Positions 1 through 6,727 of a stretch of DNA of 7,229 nucleotides are shown one piece after another (the first letter of the stretch is position 1; the number at the start of each line of letters is the position of its first letter). The notes beneath the pieces are model-generated. The model ran no database searches. It had not been told where the DNA came from and was given only the letters and a program-made list of their open reading frames with translations. The DNA comes from CAYRLZ01 sp964425275. GTDB taxonomy: Bacteria > Hydrothermota > Tepidihabitantia > Tepidihabitantales > JBDRVQ01. The stretch covers positions 1 through 7,229 of the forward strand of contig CAYRLZ010000090.1 in assembly GCA_964425275.1 (NCBI GenBank). Reading direction: 5' to 3'. The position numbers and the translations under genes are program-made.

Positions 1-141
1 GGTTAACTCCCCGGGATGAGGTTTTTGCTAAGACCCATATAAGAGATAATCGCTTTTTTGCTTTTCCTCCTCTAATTCTGGATGATTTAGAGGTATTTAG
101 CGATGACCTTCTTTCTAGGTACGATGTCCCCGAACACCACA
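1..141 (+). mobile_element. Left IS copy: 3' (right) end of an IS481-like insertion sequence
   Basis: This is the last 141 bases of an insertion sequence whose body lies before the window. The same sequence recurs in inverted orientation at 6971-7110 with only three substitutions (positions 17, 36, 44) and one missing T in a homopolymer (six T here at 54-59, five in the other copy). Similarity stops sharply after base 141, which marks the element end. The end read inward is TGTGGTGTTCGGGG..., and a 5'-TGT terminus fits IS481-family elements. The transposase 3' end is coded inside this stretch. The element ends 17 bases before the -35 box of the next gene. No target-site duplication can be tested because the other end is outside the window. 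The family assignment is from recall of C-terminal transposase patterns, not a search. Confidence 0.75.
3..141 (+). CDS. IS481-like transposase, C-terminal fragment (left copy)
   Basis: Frame 3 is open from the first bases of the window and encodes LTPRDEVFAKTHIRDNRF, then a segment with FPPLILDDL and RYDVPEHH. The TP-x-E-x-x motif followed by a hydrophobic PP-LILDDL stretch and a final YDVP resembles the tail of integrase-core (DDE, rve) transposases of the IS481 type. The catalytic residues would lie upstream, outside the window. There is no stop codon before the element end: the frame continues through base 141 and in phase into the transglutaminase-like gene. The element therefore depends on flanking DNA for its stop, or makes a fusion here. 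The end given is the element boundary, not a stop codon. The 5' end is cut by the window. Confidence 0.6.
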
Positions 142-159
142 TGACCATTGAGCGGTCAT
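141..159. promoter_or_regulatory. Inverted repeat next to the -35 box, possible operator
   Basis: ATGACC (141-146) and GGTCAT (154-159) are perfect inverted 6-base arms around a 7-base spacer. The right arm touches the -35 hexamer at 159-164. The position would suit a regulator-binding site, but the first base belongs to the IS end, so a 6-base match created by insertion or by chance is quite possible. No regulator gene is nearby. Confidence 0.2.
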
Positions 160-186
160 TGACTTTTATAAATAATCGTTTATCAT
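159..186 (+). promoter_or_regulatory. Sigma70-type promoter of the transglutaminase-like gene (leaderless)
   Basis: TTGACT (159-164) and TATCAT (181-186) each differ from consensus at one base and are 16 bases apart. The spacer is AT-rich. Only five bases separate the -10 box from the ATG at 192, so transcription is predicted to begin at or within a base or two of the start codon. No Shine-Dalgarno sequence is present in front of that ATG, which agrees with a leaderless message. The promoter lies wholly outside the IS end at 141, so it is not supplied by the element. Confidence 0.55.
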
Positions 187-191
187 TTAGT

Positions 192-1604
192 ATGAAAAGA
201 ATAATCTTCCTTTCTTTTTTATCCTTTCTCGTATTATGCCAGAAGGAAAGGGCAATTGGTGAAGATGAGACCTGGCTCGGATTTTATTTGAACGGCAAGA
301 AGGCGGGCTATTCTTATCAGAAGTGCCAACCAGCAAAAGACCATTTCCGTTTTTATAACCGGATGAAGATGCGGATGCGCATTGGAGAGAGTCTCCAGGA
401 ACTACTCGCCACTACCGATTGTCTCACCAATAAGGACTTCAGTATTCGGAGTTTAAGATTTGAACTGATTAGCCAAAAACAGAGATTTAAGTTGCAGGGT
501 TTTGTTAAGGAGAATAATTTATTTATTGAAACCTATACCGACGGGACGGAATCCCCAAAGGGTGTGCGGCGAATAAAATTACCAGCGGAAGAGAAGATTT
601 ACCCCTCATTTATTATTCCCCGGATTGCCCAGCAAAAAAAGTTTCAGAAGGATAAAGAGTATACCCTACCGATTTTTGACGCCACCATGGCCCAGATTAT
701 TCCGGCCAAGGTCAGAATAATTGGTGAAGAGAATTTAAGAATTGAAGATAGTAATTATCAATGTCTAAAAGCTCAGGTAACCCTCCTCAATAATCTCTCT
801 ACCTATTGGATGACCCAAGAGGGCCGAGTGGTGAAAGAAGAGATGCCACCCAAAATTCTGGCAATCAAGGAATCACCCCAGAAGGCGCTCGCCGAAGAGA
901 AGGGAGAAGAGACCATAGATATTCTCTCTTATTTTTGCATCAAGGTTGATACGGCAATTCCCAATCCAAAGGGATTAGAATATGTGAAGGTTGAGATTAG
1001 TGGTATTTCCCCTTTGGATTATGATTTAAGTGTTGCCGACCAGAAGGTTGTCTCGGAAAAGCCACTGGTTCTGGTGATGAATGTTCCGAAATTAGAGGCG
1101 AAGGGGATTTCATTACCCAAGAAGGAGATGCGAGAGTTTTTGAAGCCGTCTCTTTATATTCAGAGTGATGATAAGATGATAATCCAGAAGGCGAAAGAGA
1201 TAAAGGGCGAAGAGACGGAAGGTGTTGAGGTGGTAAAAAGGATTCTCTTCTGGGTCTATGAGAACTTAAAGAAGGTGCCAACCGCTTCACTGCCTTCCGC
1301 GGTTGATGTCTTGAAAAATATGGAGGGCGATTGCAATGAACATTCCATATTATTTGCTGCTCTGTGCCGAGCCGCGGGCATCCCCGCTCAGATCTGCGTC
1401 GGTGTCGTTTATTCGGGCGGTTCTTTTTTCTATCACGCCTGGAATCTTATCTACTTAGGACGCTGGGTTGCCTGTGACCCAACATTTGGCGAGTTTCCGG
1501 CTAATCCCACCCATATTATCCTAAAAGTCGGGGAGATTGAAGAACAGGCAAAGGTGCTCGGGGCAGTGGGGAATATTAAAATAAAAGTCTTAGAGTTTAA
1601 CTAA
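192..1604 (+). CDS. Exported transglutaminase-like (papain-fold) protein
   Basis: A 470-residue protein. The ATG at 192 is preferred over an in-frame ATG at 141 because 141 is made by the IS end plus one flanking dinucleotide, and because residues 1-16 from 192 form a basic start plus hydrophobic export signal (MKRIIFLSFLSFLVLC). The cysteine at 16 is not in a good lipobox. Residues about 28-250 are a beta-rich domain opening with WLGFYLNGKKAGY, a pattern common at the N terminus of bacterial transglutaminase-like proteins. The core lies near residues 350-435 and has a complete Cys-His-Asp triad: Cys381 in GDCNEHS, His415 in FYHAW, Asp429 in ACDPTF. The family includes transglutaminases, peptidases and amidases, so the substrate is unknown; action on envelope protein or peptide in the periplasm is inference. 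It is monocistronic and convergent with the operon. The open frame extends upstream into the IS transposase. Confidence 0.88.
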   Translation: MKRIIFLSFLSFLVLCQKERAIGEDETWLGFYLNGKKAGYSYQKCQPAKDHFRFYNRMKMRMRIGESLQELLATTDCLTNKDFSIRSLRFELISQKQRFKLQGFVKENNLFIETYTDGTESPKGVRRIKLPAEEKIYPSFIIPRIAQQKKFQKDKEYTLPIFDATMAQIIPAKVRIIGEENLRIEDSNYQCLKAQVTLLNNLSTYWMTQEGRVVKEEMPPKILAIKESPQKALAEEKGEETIDILSYFCIKVDTAIPNPKGLEYVKVEISGISPLDYDLSVADQKVVSEKPLVLVMNVPKLEAKGISLPKKEMREFLKPSLYIQSDDKMIIQKAKEIKGEETEGVEVVKRILFWVYENLKKVPTASLPSAVDVLKNMEGDCNEHSILFAALCRAAGIPAQICVGVVYSGGSFFYHAWNLIYLGRWVACDPTFGEFPANPTHIILKVGEIEEQAKVLGAVGNIKIKVLEFN

Positions 1605-1610
1605 AGAATT

Positions 1611-1631
1611 TTGGTTTAACACCAATTTATT
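1611..1631 (+). terminator. Weak candidate terminator after the transglutaminase-like gene
   Basis: TTGGT (1611-1615) and ACCAA (1621-1625) form a 5-bp stem with a 5-base loop, followed by TTTATTT, six bases after the TAA stop. The stem is short and AT-rich, so intrinsic termination would be weak. No better hairpin-plus-T-tract is visible in the convergent gap for either strand. Confidence 0.3.
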
Positions 1632-1717
1632 TCATTATCCTCTAAGGGGGCTTTCTTTTTCCCATCCTTAAAATTATCCTCTTGCTGCCTCGCATAAAAA
1701 CATTCTCTTGGACAAAA

Positions 1718-1758
1718 GCGAAGCGAGCGAACGCAATCCCTAATATAAGACCTGACCC
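1718..1758. repeat. REP-like remnant in the convergent intergenic gap
   Basis: GCGAAGCGAGCGAACGC (1718-1734) is a GCGA-repeated, partly self-complementary block. Thirteen bases further on is AAGACCTGACCC (1747-1758), which resembles half of the GGGTCAGGTCTT-type palindromes that I recall from REP elements linked to RAYT (Y1) transposases. Its place between two convergent 3' ends is where REP elements usually sit. Only one half is present and no RAYT gene is visible, so this is a tentative call. Confidence 0.22.
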
Positions 1759-1779
1759 TTGCTGATGGCTAAATCTTTC

Positions 1780-3810
1780 TTACTCTTCGGGTTTCTCTTC
1801 TTCCGGTTTCTCTTCTTCGGGCTTTAAGAGGATTTCAATCTTTGCCGAGTTCTTTAAATTGGCAACCAATTCTTGATAAAGGGCTTCTTCCTTTTCCTGT
1901 TTTAATCTTCGCTCAATCTTGGTCTTCACCTCAGAGAAGGGGCGGGTGTAAGCCTTTTTGTGTTCTTCAACTTTGATTAGGACAAAGGTCGTATCATCAA
2001 TTTTTATCACATTGCTTATCTCTCCCGGTTTTGCCTTAAAGGCAAAGTCAACGATTGGCTTCGGTTTATCCTCCCTTTTGAAATAACCGAGATCGCCACC
2101 AATCCATTTGGAGGGAGAGACGGAATAGACCTTCACTAAGGAATCAAAGGCAATCTTCTCTCTTTCCAACCGTTTCTTAACTTCCCGTGCCTGCTCTTGG
2201 GAGCGGACAACAATCTCTCTTGCCTTCACCTGCTCGGGGACATAGAATTCTTTTATTGTTTTCTGATATTCCCTTTTCACCTCGGCTTCGGGAATAACCG
2301 CCTTTTCCTGAACCATCTCTTTTCGCAATTGATTAACAAGAAGCCTTTTCGTCTCTTCTCGGAGTTGCCCGAACACGGAATTTTTCAGCCAGTATTTCTT
2401 ATTCTCACAGTCAAAGAGGACAACATATTCTTCGGCTAAGTTATCCAGAAAACGTTTCTTACCTTCGGGTGTCTCTAACTCCCCCCGGAAGAAAGCGGGA
2501 ATTGATTGCAGTCGCTCCTCTAAGATTTTCTTAGTTAAGGGGATATTAAAGACATAAGCCAGAGTCTCTTTATTCTCTTTGAGGGCAACCGTGTCAATTG
2601 TCAGATTTCCTTTTTCTTTCAATCTTTTCAACTTTTCCTCTAAGACCTTCTGAATCTTCTCTTGACGGAGGCGGGCTTCAATTTCCGAGGCGACATCTTT
2701 GTATTTCTTTACTTGCTTCTCCTTTCTCTCTTCTACGAAAAATAGGAGATAGCCATCTTTCGTTTTTAAGGGCGGAGAGATTTCTTTCGGTTTTAATTTA
2801 AAGAGGGTCTTTTCAATCCCCTTGGGGTAGGTCTTATGTTTAATCCATCCCAATTCTCCGCCGCGCTCTTTGGTTGGGGCAAGGGAAACCTCCTTGGCTA
2901 CCGAATCAAACTTCAGATTCTCCTTTAATATCCTGTCCCGTAGGGAAGAGGCCTCGGCTAAATCCTTTAAGAGAATCTCCCGGATTTTTACCTGTTCTTC
3001 AATAGAATAATCTTTCCGGTGCTTCTTGTAAAACTCTCTCTTTTCCCTTTCATCAACTACGGCCTCGTTCACTACCTCTTGATTATACCATTCTTGGAAG
3101 AGAAGTCGGCGCCGGGCATCTTCTCGGGCGCGGCCGAATTCTTGTTTTGCTGAATAACCACTCGCCAATGCCTTAATATAAAGGAGCCGTTCAACAATCA
3201 TCTCATCCAGTATCTTCTTCTTCTCCTCAAAACTCGGGGCACCGGTTGGAGAACGGAGACCTCTTTCATCCAATTCCAGACGAGTGAGGGGATAACCGTC
3301 AACATAGGCAACCCGGTCCTGATAGTTTTTCTTAAATGTCCGTTCAATCGCATCTAAGGCGTCGTCCATATATTTCGGTTTTATCTCCTTTCTTTCAATC
3401 CGAAAAGGGAAACGATACCTTCTTTGATATTTCAGATATCGGGTTGCTACCTGTTCATAAAGGGAGGCGGCGGAAACAAAATCCTCTTCCAGTTCGGCAA
3501 TTAGTCCTTTCCGATAAAGGATATCCGGAATTTCGGGTAGCGAAGGATACCGGTTTTGGATTGCGTCATAAATCTCCGTTGCCTTTTTGCTATCTAACTT
3601 CTTATCAAAGTAGAGATCGCCGAGTTCTAAAAGGATATAAGGTTTTTCAGTTTCTGGAGCCGTTTCGTAAGATTTTTGGAGGAGATGGACCGCGGAGTCG
3701 TACTCTTTTGCCAAATAGAGCCTTCTTATATCTTTCCAGTTTTCCTGCCCGCCGAAGGTGAATAACCCACCCCAGGCAGTGAGAAAGAAAAAGAGAGATA
3801 ATCGCTTCAT
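1780..3810 (-). CDS. TPR-parvulin periplasmic chaperone (SurA/PpiD-like, two PPIC domains)
   Basis: A 676-residue exported protein and last gene of the operon. Residues 1-20 are a signal peptide (MKRLSLFFFL...FTFG). Residues about 24-130 contain TPR-like helical repeats (LLELGDLYFDKK, ILYRKGLIAELEEDF). Residues about 165-262 resemble the SurA N-terminal chaperone region, opening with VAYVDGYPLTRLEL. Two parvulin-type PPIC domains follow, about 270-362 (with GGELGWIKH) and 524-618 (with GGDLGYFKR), separated by a Lys/Glu-rich helical linker. Neither has the HIL motif at its start: both read REIL or REIV, and the second conserved His near the domain end is also absent. Chaperone action without isomerase activity is therefore likely. 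The start has an AGGAGGG site five bases... upstream spacing near optimal (AAAT between). The tail is an acidic KPEEE repeat. Role (inference): escort of outer-membrane proteins such as the barrel encoded two genes upstream. Confidence 0.88.
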   Translation of the reverse strand: MKRLSLFFFLTAWGGLFTFGGQENWKDIRRLYLAKEYDSAVHLLQKSYETAPETEKPYILLELGDLYFDKKLDSKKATEIYDAIQNRYPSLPEIPDILYRKGLIAELEEDFVSAASLYEQVATRYLKYQRRYRFPFRIERKEIKPKYMDDALDAIERTFKKNYQDRVAYVDGYPLTRLELDERGLRSPTGAPSFEEKKKILDEMIVERLLYIKALASGYSAKQEFGRAREDARRRLLFQEWYNQEVVNEAVVDEREKREFYKKHRKDYSIEEQVKIREILLKDLAEASSLRDRILKENLKFDSVAKEVSLAPTKERGGELGWIKHKTYPKGIEKTLFKLKPKEISPPLKTKDGYLLFFVEERKEKQVKKYKDVASEIEARLRQEKIQKVLEEKLKRLKEKGNLTIDTVALKENKETLAYVFNIPLTKKILEERLQSIPAFFRGELETPEGKKRFLDNLAEEYVVLFDCENKKYWLKNSVFGQLREETKRLLVNQLRKEMVQEKAVIPEAEVKREYQKTIKEFYVPEQVKAREIVVRSQEQAREVKKRLEREKIAFDSLVKVYSVSPSKWIGGDLGYFKREDKPKPIVDFAFKAKPGEISNVIKIDDTTFVLIKVEEHKKAYTRPFSEVKTKIERRLKQEKEEALYQELVANLKNSAKIEILLKPEEEKPEEEKPEE
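1783..1824 (-). repeat. 15-base tandem repeat coding the acidic KPEEE tail
   Basis: The last 14 codons of the parvulin gene encode KPEEE, KPEEE, KPEE in tandem, with nearly identical 15-base units. Repeat number could vary by slippage without frame change. The segment is probably a disordered C-terminal tail. Confidence 0.7.
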
Positions 3811-3814
3811 ATTT

Positions 3815-3821
3815 CCCTCCT
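3815..3821 (-). promoter_or_regulatory. Strong Shine-Dalgarno site of the parvulin gene
   Basis: On the minus strand AGGAGGG stands four bases before the ATG at 3810. It lies in the 16-base gap after the stop of the lipid-kinase gene. It fixes the start and shows that this organism uses anti-SD pairing for internal operon genes, in contrast to the SD-less first genes. Confidence 0.8.
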
Positions 3822-3826
3822 GTATT

Positions 3827-4423
3827 TTATCTAATCATAATCTTACTAATCTGCATCACAATGCCGGAGAATATGGGAATTACAACATTGTCGTTTACTT
3901 CAATCGGTAAGGCCTCAACGATGGTTGCGGCTAGAGCACCCAATAGACCAACCGGTAAGAGAAAAGAGAGGTTAGGGAGTTTTGTTAAGATATAGGCGAC
4001 TAAAAGGCAAGCAAAGAGGCAGGCGATAGTTCCTTCCAGGGTTTTTTTACCGAAGATTTTTGTCCGGCCGTGGGTGAGGCCAAATAGAGCGGCGACGGTA
4101 TCGCCGACCGCCAAAAAGGCGATTGCCGCCATAAAGATTCCCCGGTCTTCAAACAGAAAGATGGCCACACTTGACGCCAGCATTAGATAACTACCGCCGG
4201 TCAAGGAATGAAACTCCCGCCGGCGGAGAAGAGAGCCAAAGATAATTATGAATATTGCCTTAATTGAATTTATCCGTAACCTTAAGAAATCAATACCTAA
4301 AAATATTGCGGTGGCAATGAGTAATAAGGTGATACTTAAATAGCGCGGTAAGAAATAGTAAAGGATTGGAATTAAGAGGGCAACGAGATGAACCAATTTC
4401 CGACCAAACTCAGGACTCAACAT
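3827..4423 (-). CDS. Dolichol/polyprenol/diacylglycerol kinase-like membrane protein (COG0170, SEC59 family)
   Basis: A 198-residue, very hydrophobic protein with about six membrane segments. Family hallmarks in order are GRKLVH at residues 7-12, LTGGSYL at 74-80, VGDTVAALFG at 106-115, KKTLEGT at 126-132, and EALPIEVNDNVVIPIFSG near 170-187. These match the CTP-dependent dolichol kinase / farnesol or phytol kinase / diacylglycerol kinase group, which is related to CdsA cytidylyltransferases. The substrate (polyprenol, isoprenoid alcohol or diacylglycerol) cannot be told from sequence. The length is usual for the bacterial members. The ATG at 4423 has no Shine-Dalgarno site. It follows the barrel gene's stop by 29 bases, and TATAAA ends seven bases before it, so it may be co-translated or have its own leaderless start. 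It sits in the inner membrane. Confidence 0.85.
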   Translation of the reverse strand: MLSPEFGRKLVHLVALLIPILYYFLPRYLSITLLLIATAIFLGIDFLRLRINSIKAIFIIIFGSLLRRREFHSLTGGSYLMLASSVAIFLFEDRGIFMAAIAFLAVGDTVAALFGLTHGRTKIFGKKTLEGTIACLFACLLVAYILTKLPNLSFLLPVGLLGALAATIVEALPIEVNDNVVIPIFSGIVMQISKIMIR

Positions 4424-4452
4424 ATTATGTTTTATAATAACTCAAAACTTCA

Positions 4453-5406
4453 TTAAAATCGGACACCCCCGGAAATCTTAAAAGGTGTTGGGGGTAATTC
4501 TCTACTCTCTGGTTCTGGATAATGGCTACTCTCATAGGCGTAATCAACATAGAAATTCTTATAGACCAAGCCAAAGCCAAAGGTCGGACACCGCCGAAGA
4601 AGACCAACCCGCAAGGCAAGGAATTGCCAGTTATATTCCAAGCCGAAAGAAGAATAGAAAGGAAGTTTTTCTGTATTACCTTCAATCTCATAACTGAGTA
4701 CGATATCTCCTTTCCCGATGGAAAAGGTCTTGCTCATTCCCAGGGCACCGCGCATCCTTAGGTATTCCGTGGTGTCGGACCAAAACAAAGGCGAGGCAAA
4801 GAGATTACGTAGGCGCCACCCGAGGGTTAGGTGAGGGAGAGAAAGACCAATTCCCAAATCACCGCCAAAGCCAAAGGCGTCTTCAATCCCCAAAGAACGG
4901 TAAATTATCTTCCCATTGAGGCCAAGGGCTAAGGAGAAATCTTTTTCCTGAAGGAGGCGCAGGGATTGGTTGATATAAATAATTCCATCATAGGTCGTCA
5001 CAATTTTTTCAACGATTGGTGGATTGGAGGGAGATGGGGGTAAGGTCTCATTTACGAGTTTTGTAATCTTAACCCCTGGGCAATAAAGGGCATAGAGACC
5101 AATTCCCATCGCATAATTCTGAAAGGGAAGAATAAAACCTAAGTAGTCGTTACGGAAGATTCCTCCGAAGTTCTCCGAATGGAGAAATGTCGCCTCACGG
5201 TTATTAAACAAACAGGTGTTGGCCGGGTTGTAATAAATCGTTGCCGCATCAACTACTTGGGCAACGACCGCACTCCCTTTGGCCATCGCCTTTGCCGAAG
5301 AGCCGAGTTCCTCAAAATCACCGGTGTAAGCAAATAATAGACGGAAGACGCAAAGCGCCAAACTCAAAAATGAGCTTTGGGTCATTTTTTTATTGGGCGT
5401 AGACAT
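4453..5406 (-). CDS. PorV/UPF0164-type outer-membrane beta-barrel protein
   Basis: A 317-residue protein. An N-terminal export signal (hydrophobic residues about 12-26, ending FAY) is followed by GSSAKAMAKGSAVVAQVVDA and TIYYNPAN. This fits the pattern G-S/A-R-A-x-x-G-A-x-x-A-x-x-D-A-x-x-x-x-x-NPA of PorV/PorQ and UPF0164 barrels. The rest alternates short amphipathic strands (LALGLNGKIIYRSLG, DLGIGLSLPHLTLGWRLRN) and ends in ISGGVRF, with the terminal aromatic expected of BAM-inserted barrels. The start at 5406 is chosen because AAGGAG and GGAG precede it; the next ATG at 5385 has none. It overlaps the upstream propeller gene by 17 bases, indicating translational coupling. The role may be a channel, lipid transporter, or PorV-like shuttle for secreted proteins. 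The exact subfamily is uncertain. Confidence 0.8.
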   Translation of the reverse strand: MSTPNKKMTQSSFLSLALCVFRLLFAYTGDFEELGSSAKAMAKGSAVVAQVVDAATIYYNPANTCLFNNREATFLHSENFGGIFRNDYLGFILPFQNYAMGIGLYALYCPGVKITKLVNETLPPSPSNPPIVEKIVTTYDGIIYINQSLRLLQEKDFSLALGLNGKIIYRSLGIEDAFGFGGDLGIGLSLPHLTLGWRLRNLFASPLFWSDTTEYLRMRGALGMSKTFSIGKGDIVLSYEIEGNTEKLPFYSSFGLEYNWQFLALRVGLLRRCPTFGFGLVYKNFYVDYAYESSHYPEPESRELPPTPFKISGGVRF

Positions 5407-6721
5407 AAGTCTCCATCTCCTTTCTAAATCTCTTTCCGCCGCCGTAAGGCAGACGACAGGTCATTTTTATTCGGTATCTTCCGGGTCCAACCAATTCCCC
5501 CTTCTTATCCCTTCCATCCCAGGCGACAAGGAACTCACCAGCCCGAGGAGTAATGAAGGGGAGAATCTCCCGGACTAAATTTCCTTTTTCATCAAAGATG
5601 TTAATCTCAATTTCACCGACATCGGTGAGATAAAGTGCCAGGGTCGTTCCGGGCTTTTCTTTATTGAAAATTTCCGGAAAGGCACCGAGAAAGTAAGCAT
5701 CTAAACCGGTCCAGTAATATTGACCACCCTGTCTCTCGCTGATAAAGACTTGACCATATTTTTTATGGATGGCAATTCCCCTTGGTTTATAAAACTCATT
5801 TTTGCCGCTTCCCTCACGACCAAAGGAGGTTAAATAGTTAAGAAAACGGTCAAACTTATGGATTTGACTCTGCCCGGAGTCGGTGACAAAGATATTACCA
5901 TAATAATCAATTGCTAGATAAGAAAAGATAGCTTCACTCATCCCAATCCCTCGGACATCGGTATATTCCAAGAGTCGACCGGAGAGGGAGAACTTTTGCA
6001 GTCGTTTATTGCCCAAATCAATGACCGCGATAAATTCCTCACGATGGAAATTATTTGGGTCATCCCGGTCAATTACCGCAATGGCGGTTGGATGAGATAA
6101 ATCTTCTTTTATAATTCGGATGATATTTCCTATACTATCCGATATGTAGATACGAGAACTCTCCGATTCGGTAAAATAAAGATTATTCCGGCTATCAACC
6201 GCAACACCATAAGGGCGAGCAATTGAGTCAAAGAGAATCCTATCCCAGTGAAGTTTTTTATTCCGGTATTTTAATTTTACAATCCGGTTATTTCCCCAGT
6301 CGGCAACATAGACATCACCGTTCGGATGGGCGGCGATTCCCTTCGGGAATAAAAATTCATTAGCCCCGGTTCCCTTTTTACCAAAGAGGTCAAGTTTTAC
6401 TAGGCCAACATTATAAAGAATTTGCCCCTGCCCGGAATTTATCCCCAGCACGGTTAAGATATGGTCATCGCGAGCCGTGGTCGTATCATCCTCCTCCCGG
6501 AATTTGACCACAGCAATTCCCTGCGGGTCATCAATCGGAAAGTTGCCGAAATAGAGGTCAAGATAAAAAGATGAAACCCGATTGATACCAAGGGTATGAG
6601 AAAATGGCGGAACGATAAGGGTTGTCTCATCTCCACCCCGAACCAAAAGAAAAGAGAAGAGAGAAAAGAGAGCAGGAAGGGAGACTTTGCTAATTCTTTC
6701 TTTAAGCGGAACTAACTCCAT
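5390..6721 (-). CDS. Secreted six-bladed NHL-repeat beta-propeller with C-terminal FlgD-like Ig domain
   Basis: A 443-residue protein, first in the operon. The start is placed at the ATG at 6721, not the in-frame GTG at 6763, because the -35 and -10 boxes lie inside the extra codons. Residues about 5-28 form a basic then hydrophobic export signal. Six propeller blades can be traced near residues 64-115, 117-151, 168-200, 210-248, 267-292 and 301-332. The clearest has FPKGIAAHPNGDVYVADWGNNRIVKL-like NHL structure (GIAAHPNGDVYVADWGNNR), another YKPRGIAIHKKYGQVFISER. Residues about 368-442 are a FlgD-type Ig domain with NIFDEKGNLVREI, AWDGRDKKG and GPGRYRI. Such domains terminate many secreted proteins in FCB-group bacteria. 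Function is unknown; NHL propellers bind proteins, peptides or carbohydrates. It overlaps the barrel gene by 17 bases, suggesting the two products work together. Confidence 0.85.
   Translation of the reverse strand: MELVPLKERISKVSLPALFSLFSFLLVRGGDETTLIVPPFSHTLGINRVSSFYLDLYFGNFPIDDPQGIAVVKFREEDDTTTARDDHILTVLGINSGQGQILYNVGLVKLDLFGKKGTGANEFLFPKGIAAHPNGDVYVADWGNNRIVKLKYRNKKLHWDRILFDSIARPYGVAVDSRNNLYFTESESSRIYISDSIGNIIRIIKEDLSHPTAIAVIDRDDPNNFHREEFIAVIDLGNKRLQKFSLSGRLLEYTDVRGIGMSEAIFSYLAIDYYGNIFVTDSGQSQIHKFDRFLNYLTSFGREGSGKNEFYKPRGIAIHKKYGQVFISERQGGQYYWTGLDAYFLGAFPEIFNKEKPGTTLALYLTDVGEIEINIFDEKGNLVREILPFITPRAGEFLVAWDGRDKKGELVGPGRYRIKMTCRLPYGGGKRFRKEMETYVYAQ
5411..5422 (-). promoter_or_regulatory. 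Shine-Dalgarno region of the barrel gene
   Basis: On the minus strand AAGGAG (10 bases from the ATG at 5406) and a second GGAG (four bases from it) lie inside the last codons of the propeller gene. This decides between the ATG at 5406 and the one at 5385, and supports coupled translation across the 17-base overlap. Confidence 0.6.
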
Positions 6722-6727
6722 CTTTCC

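Noticed and set aside
141..191. ATG at 141 as the start of the transglutaminase-like protein
   Set aside because: It is formed by the IS end joined to flanking DNA, puts 17 polar residues in front of the export signal, and lies upstream of the promoter boxes.
192..240. Lipoprotein signal with Cys16 as the acylated residue
   Set aside because: The -1 residue would be Leu, not Gly/Ala/Ser, so the lipobox is poor; an ordinary export signal is the safer reading.
1643..1670. TAAGG/CCTTA plus GGG/CCC hairpin as a terminator
   Set aside because: The stem is interrupted by a bulge and neither strand has a T-run after it.
1741..1758. Resemblance of TATATTAGGGAT (minus strand) to TATATAAGGGAT in the IS arm
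   Set aside because: Only about a dozen AT-rich bases match and flanking bases do not; chance similarity is sufficient.
4425..4691. Open frame on the minus strand inside the barrel gene, and other overlapping open frames opposite the operon genes
   Set aside because: They overlap well-supported proteins, have no recognisable domains or start signals, and have composition expected of shadow frames.
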